Below, piece by piece: positions 18,014-26,635 of a stretch of DNA of 64,000 nt. Made by a program: the position numbers and the translations under genes. Source of the stretch: Allopusillimonas soli (lineage in GTDB: Bacteria; Pseudomonadota; Gammaproteobacteria; Burkholderiales; Burkholderiaceae_B); NCBI RefSeq assembly GCF_004153445.1, contig NZ_SDQC01000002.1, positions 558,001 through 622,000 of the forward strand, read 5' to 3'. The notes beneath the pieces are model-generated. The model did no database searches. It saw nothing but the letters and a program-made list of their open reading frames with translations, and was not told where the DNA came from. How positions within the stretch are numbered: position 1 is the stretch's first letter; each line of letters starts with the position of its first letter.

Positions 18014-18883
18014 ATGCAAGCCGCCAAGCTACCCATTACCGCAGGCTGGTCCTGGATCCACAATGGCCTGGGGTTGTTCCGACGACAGCCCCTGGCGCTG
18101 TTCTTCTGGAGCCTCGTCACAGGATTCCTGATCACCGCCAGCTACCTGATTCCCTTGCTGGGACAAATGGCACTGATTGTCTGCACACCCCTGCTTACTT
18201 TCGTCATACTCTGCGCTTGCCGCAATGTCGAAGCAGGCCGCGCCATGCAACTGCCCATGTGGCTGCAACCGCTGTCCAATCGCGAAACCCGCAAGCGGCT
18301 GCTTGCCCTCGGCCTGGCCTACCTGGCCGCATGCCTGGCGGCGGGCCTTATTGCAACCCTTCCCTTCATCGGTCAATTGGGCCAAGCACTGGATGCACAA
18401 GGCAATCTCGACGAAACAGCCCTGCTGGCAGCGATGAAAGGGCCGTTCATCACCTTCGGCCTACTATATGTCGTCATCTCGGGCTTTTTCTGGCATGCCC
18501 CCGCTCTCATCGGTTGGCATCATATCCGCATGCCACAGGCTCTGTTTTTCTCCATGGTGGCCTGCTGGCGCAACAAATGGCCCTTTCTTGCCTATGGCGC
18601 CAGTTGGATCGCCATTTTTTTCGCCGTCGACTTCACCGGCTCTTTCTTGGTGACACTGGGCCTCAGCCCGGGGGCTGTCCAAGTCGTTCTGACACCCATC
18701 AACATCATCGTGGCCGCCATCTTGTATTGCAGTTTCTACCCGGCCTACGTCAGCGTATTCGGCAACACCTACGACATGCGCGAAGACAACAACGGCAGTA
18801 TTGAAGTCGGCGATGGCACGTCCCACGACCTCGATAACGCTTCGCGCGACGATCCTTCCGACGGCGACAAGCCATCGCCCTGA
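18014..18883 (+). CDS. BPSS1780-type multispanning membrane protein
   Basis: A 289-residue protein starting MQAAKLPITAGWSWIHNGLGLFRRQPLALFF. It has about six hydrophobic segments, paired as in the BPSS1780 family of Burkholderiales (LVTGFLITASYLIPLLG, MALIVCTPLLTFVILCAC, ALGLAYLAACLAAGLIATLPF, LYVVISGFFWHAPALIGWH, FLAYGASWIAIFFAVDF, LTPINIIVAAILYCSFYPAYVSVF). The C-terminal 35 residues are acidic and hydrophilic. It lies 8 bases after thrB and is probably cotranscribed with it. Function is unknown. Confidence 0.8.
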   Translation: MQAAKLPITAGWSWIHNGLGLFRRQPLALFFWSLVTGFLITASYLIPLLGQMALIVCTPLLTFVILCACRNVEAGRAMQLPMWLQPLSNRETRKRLLALGLAYLAACLAAGLIATLPFIGQLGQALDAQGNLDETALLAAMKGPFITFGLLYVVISGFFWHAPALIGWHHIRMPQALFFSMVACWRNKWPFLAYGASWIAIFFAVDFTGSFLVTLGLSPGAVQVVLTPINIIVAAILYCSFYPAYVSVFGNTYDMREDNNGSIEVGDGTSHDLDNASRDDPSDGDKPSP

Positions 18884-18898
18884 TCCAACTGGCCGGCA

Positions 18899-19255
18899 TC
18901 AGACCGGCAAACGCGCTGCGTCGCGCAGGTTGGCCACCGCGGCCATCACGCGCGCATCCATGTCGGCACACGCATCGCAATAGCCGGCAGGCAGTTCTAT
19001 GGCCGCATGTGCAGCGCGGCACGATGCGCACCGCCAAGGCGGCAACCGGACGATTTTCTTTATTATCCGCCCTTCCGCGTCAATAAACACCACATCGATG
19101 GCATACCGCATAAAGCATGTGTGCACGGACCGACAGTGTGCAAAATATAGTCCAGTATGCCAGGCGGGCGACGGCTGGCCGATCAGCCCGAACAGGCGTT
19201 GCGCTGTTCCGCGAGCTGAAATAAGCGTCAGGGGATATCCGTCTTGCGACATCAT
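18899..19255 (-). CDS. DUF192-family protein at the end of the Tad operon
   Basis: Start chosen at ATG 19255, which sits in an ATGA overlap with the tadC stop; the product has 118 residues. The frame could extend upstream to 19324, but that would lie inside tadC. The DUF192 core is visible (AQRLFGLIGQ, GLYFAHCRSVHTCFMRYAIDVVFID, IIKKIVRLPPWR, AAIELPAGYCD), including the HT.FM stretch typical of the family. No signal peptide is apparent from this start. DUF192 has no established biochemical role. The coupling to tadC argues for a role in pilus assembly or its control. Confidence 0.82.
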   Translation of the reverse strand: MMSQDGYPLTLISARGTAQRLFGLIGQPSPAWHTGLYFAHCRSVHTCFMRYAIDVVFIDAEGRIIKKIVRLPPWRCASCRAAHAAIELPAGYCDACADMDARVMAAVANLRDAARLPV

Positions 19256-20133
19256 GCGCCCGACGCAATCAGACGCATTGCAATAGGAAATGCGATAACC
19301 AGGAAAGTGCAGGGAAAAATGCACAAGGCGAGTGGAAACAGCATTTTCACCGGCGCCTCAAGTGCAAGTTTCTCGGCGAGCAGGAAACGCTCTGCCCTGT
19401 GTTGTGCCGCCTGTGCCCGAAACAGGGGCCCCATGCTCATGCCCATTTGTTCAGCCTGCTCCACCAGTTGCACCAATACATGCACAGCTTCAACATCACA
19501 CCGCTGCGCCATGTTGTGAAGAGCAATCATGCGCGCCGTACCTGCCCGCATGTCAGCCAGCGCATGGCGCAACTCCGATCGCAAGGGGCCTTCCGGCCCA
19601 TACTGGGCAACTTGCTGCAGCGCACCGTGCAGATTGGCGCCCGCCCCCAGGGCGAGCGTGGCCATGTCCAGCAGAAAAGGCAGTTCGCGCAGAATGTGCG
19701 CGCTTCTGTGCATATGCATGCGGCGCAGGTATATCAATGGCCATGCCCCAGCCAGAGCGCCTGCGAAAAGTGCCGCGCACACAACCGTGGGCATCGATGC
19801 GTCGACCAGGAACCGCAAACACAGGGCACCCGCCGCCGTGGCGGTCACGGCGCCAAGTATCTGCATGGCCACGATATGCTCGGGCGCGACCTTTTCAAAG
19901 CCAGGGCCGGCCCGGCGGACCCGGCGATGCAGCGCCTGGCGCAGCACCCAGGGCGTGTACACGCGGGCCAGGGGGAGCAGCTTGTGCAGCCAGGGCCATA
20001 TACCGCGCACGACTGCATGATCCATAGGAACTGGCTCATGACACATGCCTGATACGGGGCGAGCAATCAACCACATCAGCAGGCACAATGCACAACCTGC
20101 TCCCGCGCAACTGATCCAGAACATCATTCGCAC
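19252..20133 (-). CDS. tadC: Tad inner-membrane platform protein TadC
   Basis: A 293-residue T2SS-F-domain protein. It starts with GTG at 20133 (ATG alternatives at 20127 and 20124), just 5 bases after the tadB stop. Hydrophobic segments lie at the N-terminus, around ILGAVTATAAGALCLRFLV and VVCAALFAGALAGAWPLIYL, and at the C-terminus (MLFPLALCIFPCTFLVIAFPIAM). The cytoplasmic F domain reads LRELPFLLDMATLALGAGANLHGALQQVAQYGPEGPLRSELRHAL, matching TadC. With TadB it forms the platform that couples the TadA motor to pilin polymerisation. Confidence 0.93.
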   Translation of the reverse strand: MRMMFWISCAGAGCALCLLMWLIARPVSGMCHEPVPMDHAVVRGIWPWLHKLLPLARVYTPWVLRQALHRRVRRAGPGFEKVAPEHIVAMQILGAVTATAAGALCLRFLVDASMPTVVCAALFAGALAGAWPLIYLRRMHMHRSAHILRELPFLLDMATLALGAGANLHGALQQVAQYGPEGPLRSELRHALADMRAGTARMIALHNMAQRCDVEAVHVLVQLVEQAEQMGMSMGPLFRAQAAQHRAERFLLAEKLALEAPVKMLFPLALCIFPCTFLVIAFPIAMRLIASGA

Positions 20134-20138
20134 TCAAG

Positions 20139-20987
20139 TCAGACGCGGATGTCGACAATGCGGCGGATGAACCACAGCCCGGCCGCCTCCAGCAAGACAA
20201 GCAGCCCCAATGCCATCCAGCCCGGAGGTGTCTGCCATAGTGGTCTCATGCTGTCGGGATCAAGCAGATACAACGCCGCACCCACCATGAGAGGCATACC
20301 GGCCATCAGATAGGCCTGCATCTTTCCCTGAGAGGTCAATGCGCGAACACGCGCTGACAAGTGCCCGCAAGAACGCAGTGTCTCTGCCAGAACATCCAGC
20401 AAGGCCGCCAGGCTGCCTCCACTTCGCCACGCCATCCGCAGTGAAGACACGAGCAGATTATTGGCGTCGGTGGGCATACGCACAAGCAGATCCGCCAAGG
20501 CATCATCAAAGGACAGCCCCATACGCTGCTGCCGAAGAAGCAGACCGAATTCCTGCGACAACGGTGGCGATTGACGAGGCACAATGCAGGACAAGGCGGC
20601 CTGCAAACCTGTGCCTGCACGCAGCGCGCCCGCCAGCGCCATAAGGAAGTCCGGCAACTGTTTCTCATACCGACGCAAGCGTGCGCGCCGCGCCCTGGCA
20701 ATCAGGCATGGCACTATGGCGAGCGCCACCCCTGCGGCCATTAACATCAGCACAAGGGATCCGGATAGCAGCAAGGCGACGGCTCCAAAGCCCACGCATA
20801 ATGCAAGATGCACCACCCACACGCGCGTCGGGTCCAGGAACAGGAAGACCTCCGCAAGGCTGCCGGATACCGCCAGACCAAAATGATTGCGATAGCGCCG
20901 ATGGGCCGTAGAACTCGCACGCAGGCAAATCCAGCCAATGCAGGCGCCCGCGATCGCCGCCATAACGGCTGCAACGGCTACCATCAT
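20139..20987 (-). CDS. tadB: Tad inner-membrane platform protein TadB
   Basis: A 282-residue T2SS-F-domain protein with an N-terminal membrane helix, a pair of helices near residues 60-95, the F domain (KQLPDFLMALAGALRAGTGLQAALSCI, SFDDALADLLVRMPTDANNLLVSSLRMAWRSGGSLAALLDVLAETL) and two C-terminal helices. This is the TadB pattern. Its ATG overlaps the tadA stop as ATGA. Partner of TadC. Confidence 0.94.
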   Translation of the reverse strand: MMVAVAAVMAAIAGACIGWICLRASSTAHRRYRNHFGLAVSGSLAEVFLFLDPTRVWVVHLALCVGFGAVALLLSGSLVLMLMAAGVALAIVPCLIARARRARLRRYEKQLPDFLMALAGALRAGTGLQAALSCIVPRQSPPLSQEFGLLLRQQRMGLSFDDALADLLVRMPTDANNLLVSSLRMAWRSGGSLAALLDVLAETLRSCGHLSARVRALTSQGKMQAYLMAGMPLMVGAALYLLDPDSMRPLWQTPPGWMALGLLVLLEAAGLWFIRRIVDIRV

Positions 20988-22774
20988 GCGGCCTCCGAAT
21001 GGTCATGCAGCAATGCATCGACATGCGTGCATTGATGGAACAGTGCCGCCGCAAGCATGGCCTGCCCGCCTTCCAGCATGCTTTCTGGAACCAGGCCGCA
21101 GCCCACGAAGGCAGGCGCAGGATGTTCCTGATAGCGGAATATCTCCTGAGTCTGGATGCAGCCGCTTTCCATGCCCGTTACTTCGACAATACTAGAGATA
21201 AGGCGCATGCCATTGCGCAGGCGCGTTTGCTGAACGATGAAATCGATGCTGGCCGCGATATGCTCACGCACAGCGCCAAGCGGAAGATGCATGCCCGCCA
21301 TGAGAATCATGGTCTCAAGCCGCGCCAACGCGTCGCGCGGACTGTTCGCATGCAGTGTGGTCAGCGAGCCCTCGTGCCCGGTGTTCATGGCTGCGAGCAT
21401 ATCGAATGCCTCAGCGCCACGGCACTCTCCCACCACAATGCGATCCGGGCGCATGCGCAATGCATTGCGCACCAGATCGCGTATCTCGATCCGTCCCAGC
21501 CCCTCCTGGTTGGCGGGCCTGGCCTCCAGGGCTACGAGATGATGATGATCAAGCTTCAATTCGGCCGCATCTTCGATTGTTACAACACGTTCGCCTTCAT
21601 CGATGTAATTGGAGAGAATGTTCAACAGGGTTGTCTTGCCGGTGCCGGTACCGCCCGACACGATAATATTCTTGCGCAGCCGTACGCAGGCAGCCAGGAA
21701 ATGGCTCATGTTTGAATCAAGCGCGCCAGCGCGCAGCAGATCGTCCATGTTTGGACGCATCGTCGGGAATTTCCGAATGGTAAGGCTGGCGCCCCGGATT
21801 GCCACTGGCGGTATCACCGCGTTGACACGGGATCCATCTGCCAGCCGAGCATCCACCATTGGCGAGCCCTCATCCACCCGCCGCCCCAATGGCGCAACGA
21901 TACGTTCGATAATGCGCCTGAGGGCGTGCTCGCTACTGAAGCCGACATGGCGGCGGCTCAGTTTTCCGGCCTGCTCCACGAAAATCTCACTGTGACAATT
22001 CACCATAATCTCGGTGATGCCCGGATCAGAGAGCAAAGGCTCCAGCGGCCCCAGCCCTACGGCCTCGTCCACCACCTGCCGCAGCAATCCATCGCGGTCT
22101 ATGCCGTCTGGCAACTGCGTGTCGCGTGTAATCAGGCCCAACAAGACTGTGTGCGCCTCCGCGCGTAAATCCTGATCGCTAAGACCGCTGATGTCGCGAC
22201 GCCTGAGATCCAGCGCCTGGATCAGATCAGCATGCAGGCGCTGCCTGTGCCTGACGGAATCCCCAGCATCGGATGCGGCCCCAGTCGCAGGAAGCGTTGC
22301 CTGCACTGGAAATGAGCACGTATTTTCCTTGGGCAGTAAGTCGTCCAGCCCCACGGATGCTCCGTGCTGTTCCGGAAAAGCGCTATCCCTGGCCAAGGGT
22401 ACGGGCTCCGCCGTTGAAGGCGGCGAGAAAACGGCGAATGCGGATGAACGCGCCGCTGGGGGGGTTGGCAAAGCGCTGCCGGTTGCGTCCGCAAGACGAA
22501 TAAGGCAGGGGCCTATGCATATTTCATCTTCGCACGTCAGTGGCCCATAGTGCGCCACCCTGCGTCCATTTACCAGCGTGCCTGCAATGGATCCCAAGTC
22601 ATCCACGAACACCCCGGATGATCGCTGCGTAAGGCGTGCGTGAACGCGCGCCACGCGCCACGATCTGAGGCAAAGGCCACACTCTCCTGAGCGGCCTATG
22701 GATAATGGAAGCGCAAACGTCCTATATTCGCTACGGCCGTCCTCGAACCGCAGTTCCAGTTGCACCATATGCAT
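20984..22774 (-). CDS. tadA: FHA-TadA (CpaF) fusion: Tad pilus ATPase with forkhead-associated domain
   Basis: Start ATG 22774 shares its A with the cpaC stop (TAATG); product 596 residues. Residues 5-95 form an FHA domain (LSIGRSGECGLCLRSWRVARVHARL, then LGSIAGTLVNGRRV), a phosphothreonine-binding fold. A low-complexity linker of about 80 residues follows. The rest is a full secretion ATPase: N-terminal domain (AVGLGPLEPLLSDPGITEIMVN), Walker A GGTGTGKTT near residues 374-382, an Asp box (VVTIEDAAELKL), a Walker B region (MRPDRIVVGECRGAEAFDML) and a His box (GHEGSLTTLHANSPRDAL). It powers Flp pilus assembly. The FHA fusion suggests control by Ser/Thr phosphorylation; no kinase gene lies nearby. 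Confidence 0.94.
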   Translation of the reverse strand: MHMVQLELRFEDGRSEYRTFALPLSIGRSGECGLCLRSWRVARVHARLTQRSSGVFVDDLGSIAGTLVNGRRVAHYGPLTCEDEICIGPCLIRLADATGSALPTPPAARSSAFAVFSPPSTAEPVPLARDSAFPEQHGASVGLDDLLPKENTCSFPVQATLPATGAASDAGDSVRHRQRLHADLIQALDLRRRDISGLSDQDLRAEAHTVLLGLITRDTQLPDGIDRDGLLRQVVDEAVGLGPLEPLLSDPGITEIMVNCHSEIFVEQAGKLSRRHVGFSSEHALRRIIERIVAPLGRRVDEGSPMVDARLADGSRVNAVIPPVAIRGASLTIRKFPTMRPNMDDLLRAGALDSNMSHFLAACVRLRKNIIVSGGTGTGKTTLLNILSNYIDEGERVVTIEDAAELKLDHHHLVALEARPANQEGLGRIEIRDLVRNALRMRPDRIVVGECRGAEAFDMLAAMNTGHEGSLTTLHANSPRDALARLETMILMAGMHLPLGAVREHIAASIDFIVQQTRLRNGMRLISSIVEVTGMESGCIQTQEIFRYQEHPAPAFVGCGLVPESMLEGGQAMLAAALFHQCTHVDALLHDHSEAA

Positions 22775-24234
22775 TACTCCGTCGGTTGATGTGAAGTACC
22801 GGATGCTGCGCCTGAGTCCACCACCCATTGCGAGCCGGGGCCGCCCCAGGGATCCCACGCCTGGATCTCGCGCCCGCCAAGCGCAGACGCATGGTCGGGC
22901 TGGCCATGCACAGGGTGCGTAAGGGTTGTCGGATGAGGGAAGGAAGCATCCAGCACCGCGCGCCCCGCCTCGACGCGCGCCTGCATCGCGGCATCATGGT
23001 CTTCGATGAGCACTGGCGTCACGAAGATGGCTAGCTCGGTTTCGGTATCATGCCTGCGCCTGGACCCGAACAAGCCGCCCAGCAACGGCAGATCGCTCAA
23101 GCCTGGCAGCCCATCCCGCTGTCTTGCCGTTTCGCGGGATAGAAACCCCGCCAACACCAGCGTCTGTCCTGAACGCACATTGAACTCTGTCATTGCACGG
23201 CGGGTCTTGAGCGCGGGCCCGCCAGCCATCGACATACCTTGGTCCACCGCGCTGACCTCGACTTCTATGCGAGATCTGACAATCCGGCTGCGGTCGACCT
23301 GCGGCGTTATGCGCAGCGATACGCCGTATGGTTTGAATACAGTGTGTCCGCGCCCGTCGTCGGTGCTCGTTGTATAAGGCACTTCGCCACCAGCAAGGAA
23401 TTCGGCGGTGGCGCCACTGCGCGCCAGCAATTGCGGCTGCGCCAGTACAACCGCGGAGCCCACTTGCGCAAGCGCGTGGATGTGCGCCGATACCAAGGCA
23501 TTCATGCCCAAATAACCCACGGCGCGGCTGGTGGTGCCCGAAAGCGAAAAAGGTGTTTCTCCGGGCGATGCACCCAAATGAGCGGCCCCCCTGTCCCAGG
23601 CCATGCCGGTGCGCACGCCACCGGCCAGGGGAGATGACCAGCGCAAACCAAGTTCACGCAATTGAGACCTCGGCAACTCGACCACTTGCACGTCCAATAA
23701 GACCATGGGCTCCCAGCCAACCTGCCCAGTCAGGTCCACCAATTGCGGATAACGGCTGGCTAGCGCGGCAATACGCTGCCTGTCCTCGTCGGCCAGATCA
23801 TCGCCCTCGACCACGATTTTGTTGCCTGTCGCCGTGATCCGTGCCTTGGGTATGCGCTCGAGCAGACTATGCAGCTCCTGGCGCGCGCGTTGGGCCTCCT
23901 CGGGCACGACCTGAATGCGATAAGCATGGCGTTCTCCCGTGCGTGTCCATATCTGCATGGCGCTGCTGCCTTCGTTCCGCGCAAAAACAATGACCTCTTC
24001 CTCTTCAGTGGCGATGGCATGCACCACATGACCGTCGCCCACTGCAACGCGTGCAGCCCCGGGCACGCTCAATACTTTCACTTCCCCTGCCTGCATCTCC
24101 AGAAGACGATCTTCCGCCTGAGCCATCGTGGCGCACAACAAAAACAGCGCCAAAGCCATTGACGCCGGCCCAAGCGGGCCCGCGCCCTCACGCCGCGACC
24201 AGCAGCGGCGTGTGCTGCTCTTTATCCCCTTCAC
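22774..24234 (-). CDS. cpaC: Tad outer-membrane secretin (CpaC/RcpA)
   Basis: A 486-residue protein. GTG 24234 is the start, overlapping the cpaB stop as GTGA. A signal peptide ends near MAQAEDR. An N-terminal pilus-assembly domain (LEMQAGEVKVLSVPGAARVAVGDGHVVHA), a BON-like segment (IPKARITATGNKIVVEG) and the secretin channel domain follow, ending with the signature LPGLSDLPLLGGLFGSRRRHDTETELAIFVTPVLIE. It should form the outer-membrane pore for the Flp pilus. The C-terminal 70 residues are an extra hydrophilic tail. No separate lipoprotein pilotin is seen in the operon. Confidence 0.94.
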   Translation of the reverse strand: MKGIKSSTRRCWSRREGAGPLGPASMALALFLLCATMAQAEDRLLEMQAGEVKVLSVPGAARVAVGDGHVVHAIATEEEEVIVFARNEGSSAMQIWTRTGERHAYRIQVVPEEAQRARQELHSLLERIPKARITATGNKIVVEGDDLADEDRQRIAALASRYPQLVDLTGQVGWEPMVLLDVQVVELPRSQLRELGLRWSSPLAGGVRTGMAWDRGAAHLGASPGETPFSLSGTTSRAVGYLGMNALVSAHIHALAQVGSAVVLAQPQLLARSGATAEFLAGGEVPYTTSTDDGRGHTVFKPYGVSLRITPQVDRSRIVRSRIEVEVSAVDQGMSMAGGPALKTRRAMTEFNVRSGQTLVLAGFLSRETARQRDGLPGLSDLPLLGGLFGSRRRHDTETELAIFVTPVLIEDHDAAMQARVEAGRAVLDASFPHPTTLTHPVHGQPDHASALGGREIQAWDPWGGPGSQWVVDSGAASGTSHQPTE

Positions 24235-25226
24235 GGCATTTCTCCTTGCATGGCGGGTGACCAGCGATCATGGGTGGATATCGCGTCAATCAATGCTTCG
24301 TTCCATGACCAGCCTGCATCCAGACTGGAAGTGCTGGAAAGCTCGGGCACATAGGGAAGCTGAAACAGGCCCTGCGGGGTGGTGTTCGGCAAGCCAGCCA
24401 GAGCCGGCAAGGACCTATTTGTCTTGTTGCCGTAAATCACTCGGGCACGGCGCGTCACAGACGAACGCCGCTGCAGCCCTAGCAGGCTTGCCAGATCGCC
24501 CCGGGCAGCCACCTGGGATGTGTCCGCGTCGAAGGGCGATCGCAACACGGCCGTAATGCGCCCGTCGTGGCGGGCGGCAACAAGCTTGACGGCCTCTTCG
24601 GGCGTGGCATCCAGTGTGATGGTGTTATAGACTCGGTCCTCGTGTTCCTGCTGAGGCTGTGCATCTGCCCCTGTCGCCAGCACGCGCACACCCTGCAGCA
24701 ACGGTGCGGTTACCTGTCTGCGCTCGTGTTCAAAGGAGACATAAAGGTCTATGAGATCTCCCGGTTGCAGCAGGCCTCCCAATGCATTGAGGCTGTCCAC
24801 CGGCAGCGTGATCGCGCGGCGGCCGGCATGCAGCTTGCCTGAGAACGCGGTCGGCCGGGTACGCTCTACATGCGCGGCGAGCACTGGATCACCCGCCCTC
24901 AAAGGCTGGCGCAGCCGTGTTCCCTCGAGCTCGCCCAACTCATGTTCCCCGACACTGTCGCTGGAAACATAGTCTGCGGGAAAAGCGCGCAGCGCCAGAT
25001 GGTGCGGCTGCAGTAGAGTGCCGGCCTGAAGGTGGGAGGCAGCCACAATACGCTCGACCATGGGCACGCGCACCCTTGCCTCGGCGTCCTGTACACGCTG
25101 CTGGATGTGCCGGCCCGCGGCCCACGCTGAAATCAACCCGCACACTGCGGCCACCACGAGCACCACGACGGGCCTGTATGCGGCTAGAAAATGCATGGCG
25201 GCGCTAATTGCTTTGAATTTGAACAT
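24231..25226 (-). CDS. cpaB: Tad assembly protein CpaB (RcpC)
   Basis: A 331-residue protein with one N-terminal membrane helix (VVVLVVAAVCGLISAWAAG) and a SAF-type domain (MVERIVAASHLQAGTLLQPHHLALRAFPADYV, LRQPLRAGDPVLAAHV). The CpaB core follows (AITLPVDSLNALGGLLQPGDLIDLYV, and TITLDATPEEAVKLVAARHDGRITAVLRSP). An alternative ATG at 25196, five bases after the preceding gene's stop, would remove ten residues and bring the length closer to relatives. It is thought to act in the periplasm with the secretin. Confidence 0.92.
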   Translation of the reverse strand: MFKFKAISAAMHFLAAYRPVVVLVVAAVCGLISAWAAGRHIQQRVQDAEARVRVPMVERIVAASHLQAGTLLQPHHLALRAFPADYVSSDSVGEHELGELEGTRLRQPLRAGDPVLAAHVERTRPTAFSGKLHAGRRAITLPVDSLNALGGLLQPGDLIDLYVSFEHERRQVTAPLLQGVRVLATGADAQPQQEHEDRVYNTITLDATPEEAVKLVAARHDGRITAVLRSPFDADTSQVAARGDLASLLGLQRRSSVTRRARVIYGNKTNRSLPALAGLPNTTPQGLFQLPYVPELSSTSSLDAGWSWNEALIDAISTHDRWSPAMQGEMP

Positions 25227-25881
25227 AAAGCAACGTACCTTTCATGGAAGGCTCGATATGAATAAAGAGCTCCAACGGCCCCTTACGCCACGTCTGGCTG
25301 TCAAGCGAAACGGGCACGGATGCGGCAAGCCAGCCGTCGAGCTGGAGGCGGGTGGCCATGAAGCGGCCCAATTGCCCGGCAGCCATATTGACCATATAAA
25401 TGTACTGACTTCGGCCTTCGTTGCCGGATGCAATCTTGGCCGGATGCCGCTGATGCAGCAAAGGCCTGGCATGCGCAGCCAGCCAAGACAGCTCTGCAGC
25501 CATGTGCATGGCGGAGACTGACTCACCCGCAAAGTCCAGGACGGACACATCGCCTTCAGACCCAGAGGACGCGGCGCGTATCTGGACGAGCCAGTGACGA
25601 TCTGCCTCGATGCCCGAGAGGCTCACGCCATCCGGCAACAGTAATACCTGCCGGAACTGCGGAAATGCTGAAAACCGTTCAGCGAGCGTCAACGGATCAA
25701 GATTGGAAACAAACGAACTGCCATGAAGCGGCACACCGGCCATACTTGTGGAATAGGGGTAGTGCCACACCAAGCCCTGGATGGTCAAAGAGCCAGGTAT
25801 TTCCGCAAACGAGGTGTGGGCAAGCAGGCCCAAGGTGGCCAGCCACATGCGCCCACGATACAAGGCATGCTTACCCCTCAT
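25204..25881 (-). CDS. unrecognised exported protein of the Tad operon
   Basis: Not recognised. From ATG 25881 (MRGKHALYRGRMWLATLGLLAHTSFAEIPG) it gives 225 residues with a clear signal peptide ending around SFAE. A second ATG at 25848 would also leave the signal intact. The mature part has no membrane helix, no cysteine and no repeat. Its start overlaps the upstream gene by 11 bases and its end overlaps cpaB by 23, so it is an integral member of the operon. It sits where some Tad loci carry the periplasmic RcpB or TadD proteins, but it shows no TPRs and no sequence basis to equate it with them. Confidence 0.75.
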   Translation of the reverse strand: MRGKHALYRGRMWLATLGLLAHTSFAEIPGSLTIQGLVWHYPYSTSMAGVPLHGSSFVSNLDPLTLAERFSAFPQFRQVLLLPDGVSLSGIEADRHWLVQIRAASSGSEGDVSVLDFAGESVSAMHMAAELSWLAAHARPLLHQRHPAKIASGNEGRSQYIYMVNMAAGQLGRFMATRLQLDGWLAASVPVSLDSQTWRKGPLELFIHIEPSMKGTLLYVQIQSN

Positions 25882-26635
25882 GCTCTGCTCCTGATGTGCG
25901 CCGCCTATCTGGCATGTACTGCCCATCTGGCACTTCCTCCGCCCATGGCGTGAGCCAGTCGTAAAGAGGCAAGGGACGCTTCCAAGCCGCGTCCACGGCG
26001 CTCATGCGACTGCCAAGATGCCGAGCCAAACCCAGCGATGTTGACGCGGGAGACCGCCAGCCCAACCAGGACTGTGCCAGCCGACGTTGCGTCACCGTTG
26101 CCGTGTCAGCGTGGCCCGCACCAGCCAGAATGGCCGTGTGCCGGCGAATCGTGGGCGCCGCACCCAAATGGCGAAGGAGAAAAGAGGCATCAGGCCTGGT
26201 GTGGCTTTGGACAGTGAGGACGCCGGCATCCTCAATGCCCCAATCGCCCCGTAGTGTCCGTGCCTGTCCGTCGGCGCCGCCCACCTGGACAAGCGTGGGC
26301 AATGTGTCATTATGCGTTGTGTGCATGCCCAAGTTCTGTTGTGCGAGCATATGATGCCCGGCCAATGTCCTCCATGCATGCGCAGGGCCGGCAAAAAATC
26401 GCGCGACTGTGTCTGGATCGTACCTCCCCGGTTTCATGTTTTCTTCCGTGCGAGCCAGCGCAAAGGCCGCATAAGCGCTTGCATGCTGCGCGGAAAGCGC
26501 TATGTCGTGCAGACGGAACAGCAAGCTCCCGGCCGTCCATAACGCAAGCAATAGCACCATGACAATTACCCCCTCTGCCAGGGCTTGTCCCCGCTGGACA
26601 AATTCCTTGCGCAAATACCAGGTGGAAGGGTTCAT
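25871..26635 (-). CDS. TadE-like pseudopilin
   Basis: Start ATG 26635 (MNPSTWYLRKEFVQRGQALAEG) shares its A with the stop of the previous gene (TGATG); product 254 residues. The segment QRG-QALAE followed by a hydrophobic helix (GVIVMVLLLALWTAGSLLF) is a TadE/TadF-type class III prepilin leader, with cleavage after Gly and Glu at +5. The remaining 200 residues are soluble and not recognised. It is much longer than a normal TadE (about 150-190). It is expected to be a minor pseudopilin or tip-type component. Confidence 0.8.
   Translation of the reverse strand: MNPSTWYLRKEFVQRGQALAEGVIVMVLLLALWTAGSLLFRLHDIALSAQHASAYAAFALARTEENMKPGRYDPDTVARFFAGPAHAWRTLAGHHMLAQQNLGMHTTHNDTLPTLVQVGGADGQARTLRGDWGIEDAGVLTVQSHTRPDASFLLRHLGAAPTIRRHTAILAGAGHADTATVTQRRLAQSWLGWRSPASTSLGLARHLGSRMSAVDAAWKRPLPLYDWLTPWAEEVPDGQYMPDRRRTSGAEHEG

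Noticed and set aside
17458-18804. Long plus-strand frame across thrB and the following membrane protein
   Set aside because: Alternate phase of two real genes; composition is that of a shadow, rich in Arg, Ser, Pro and Cys.
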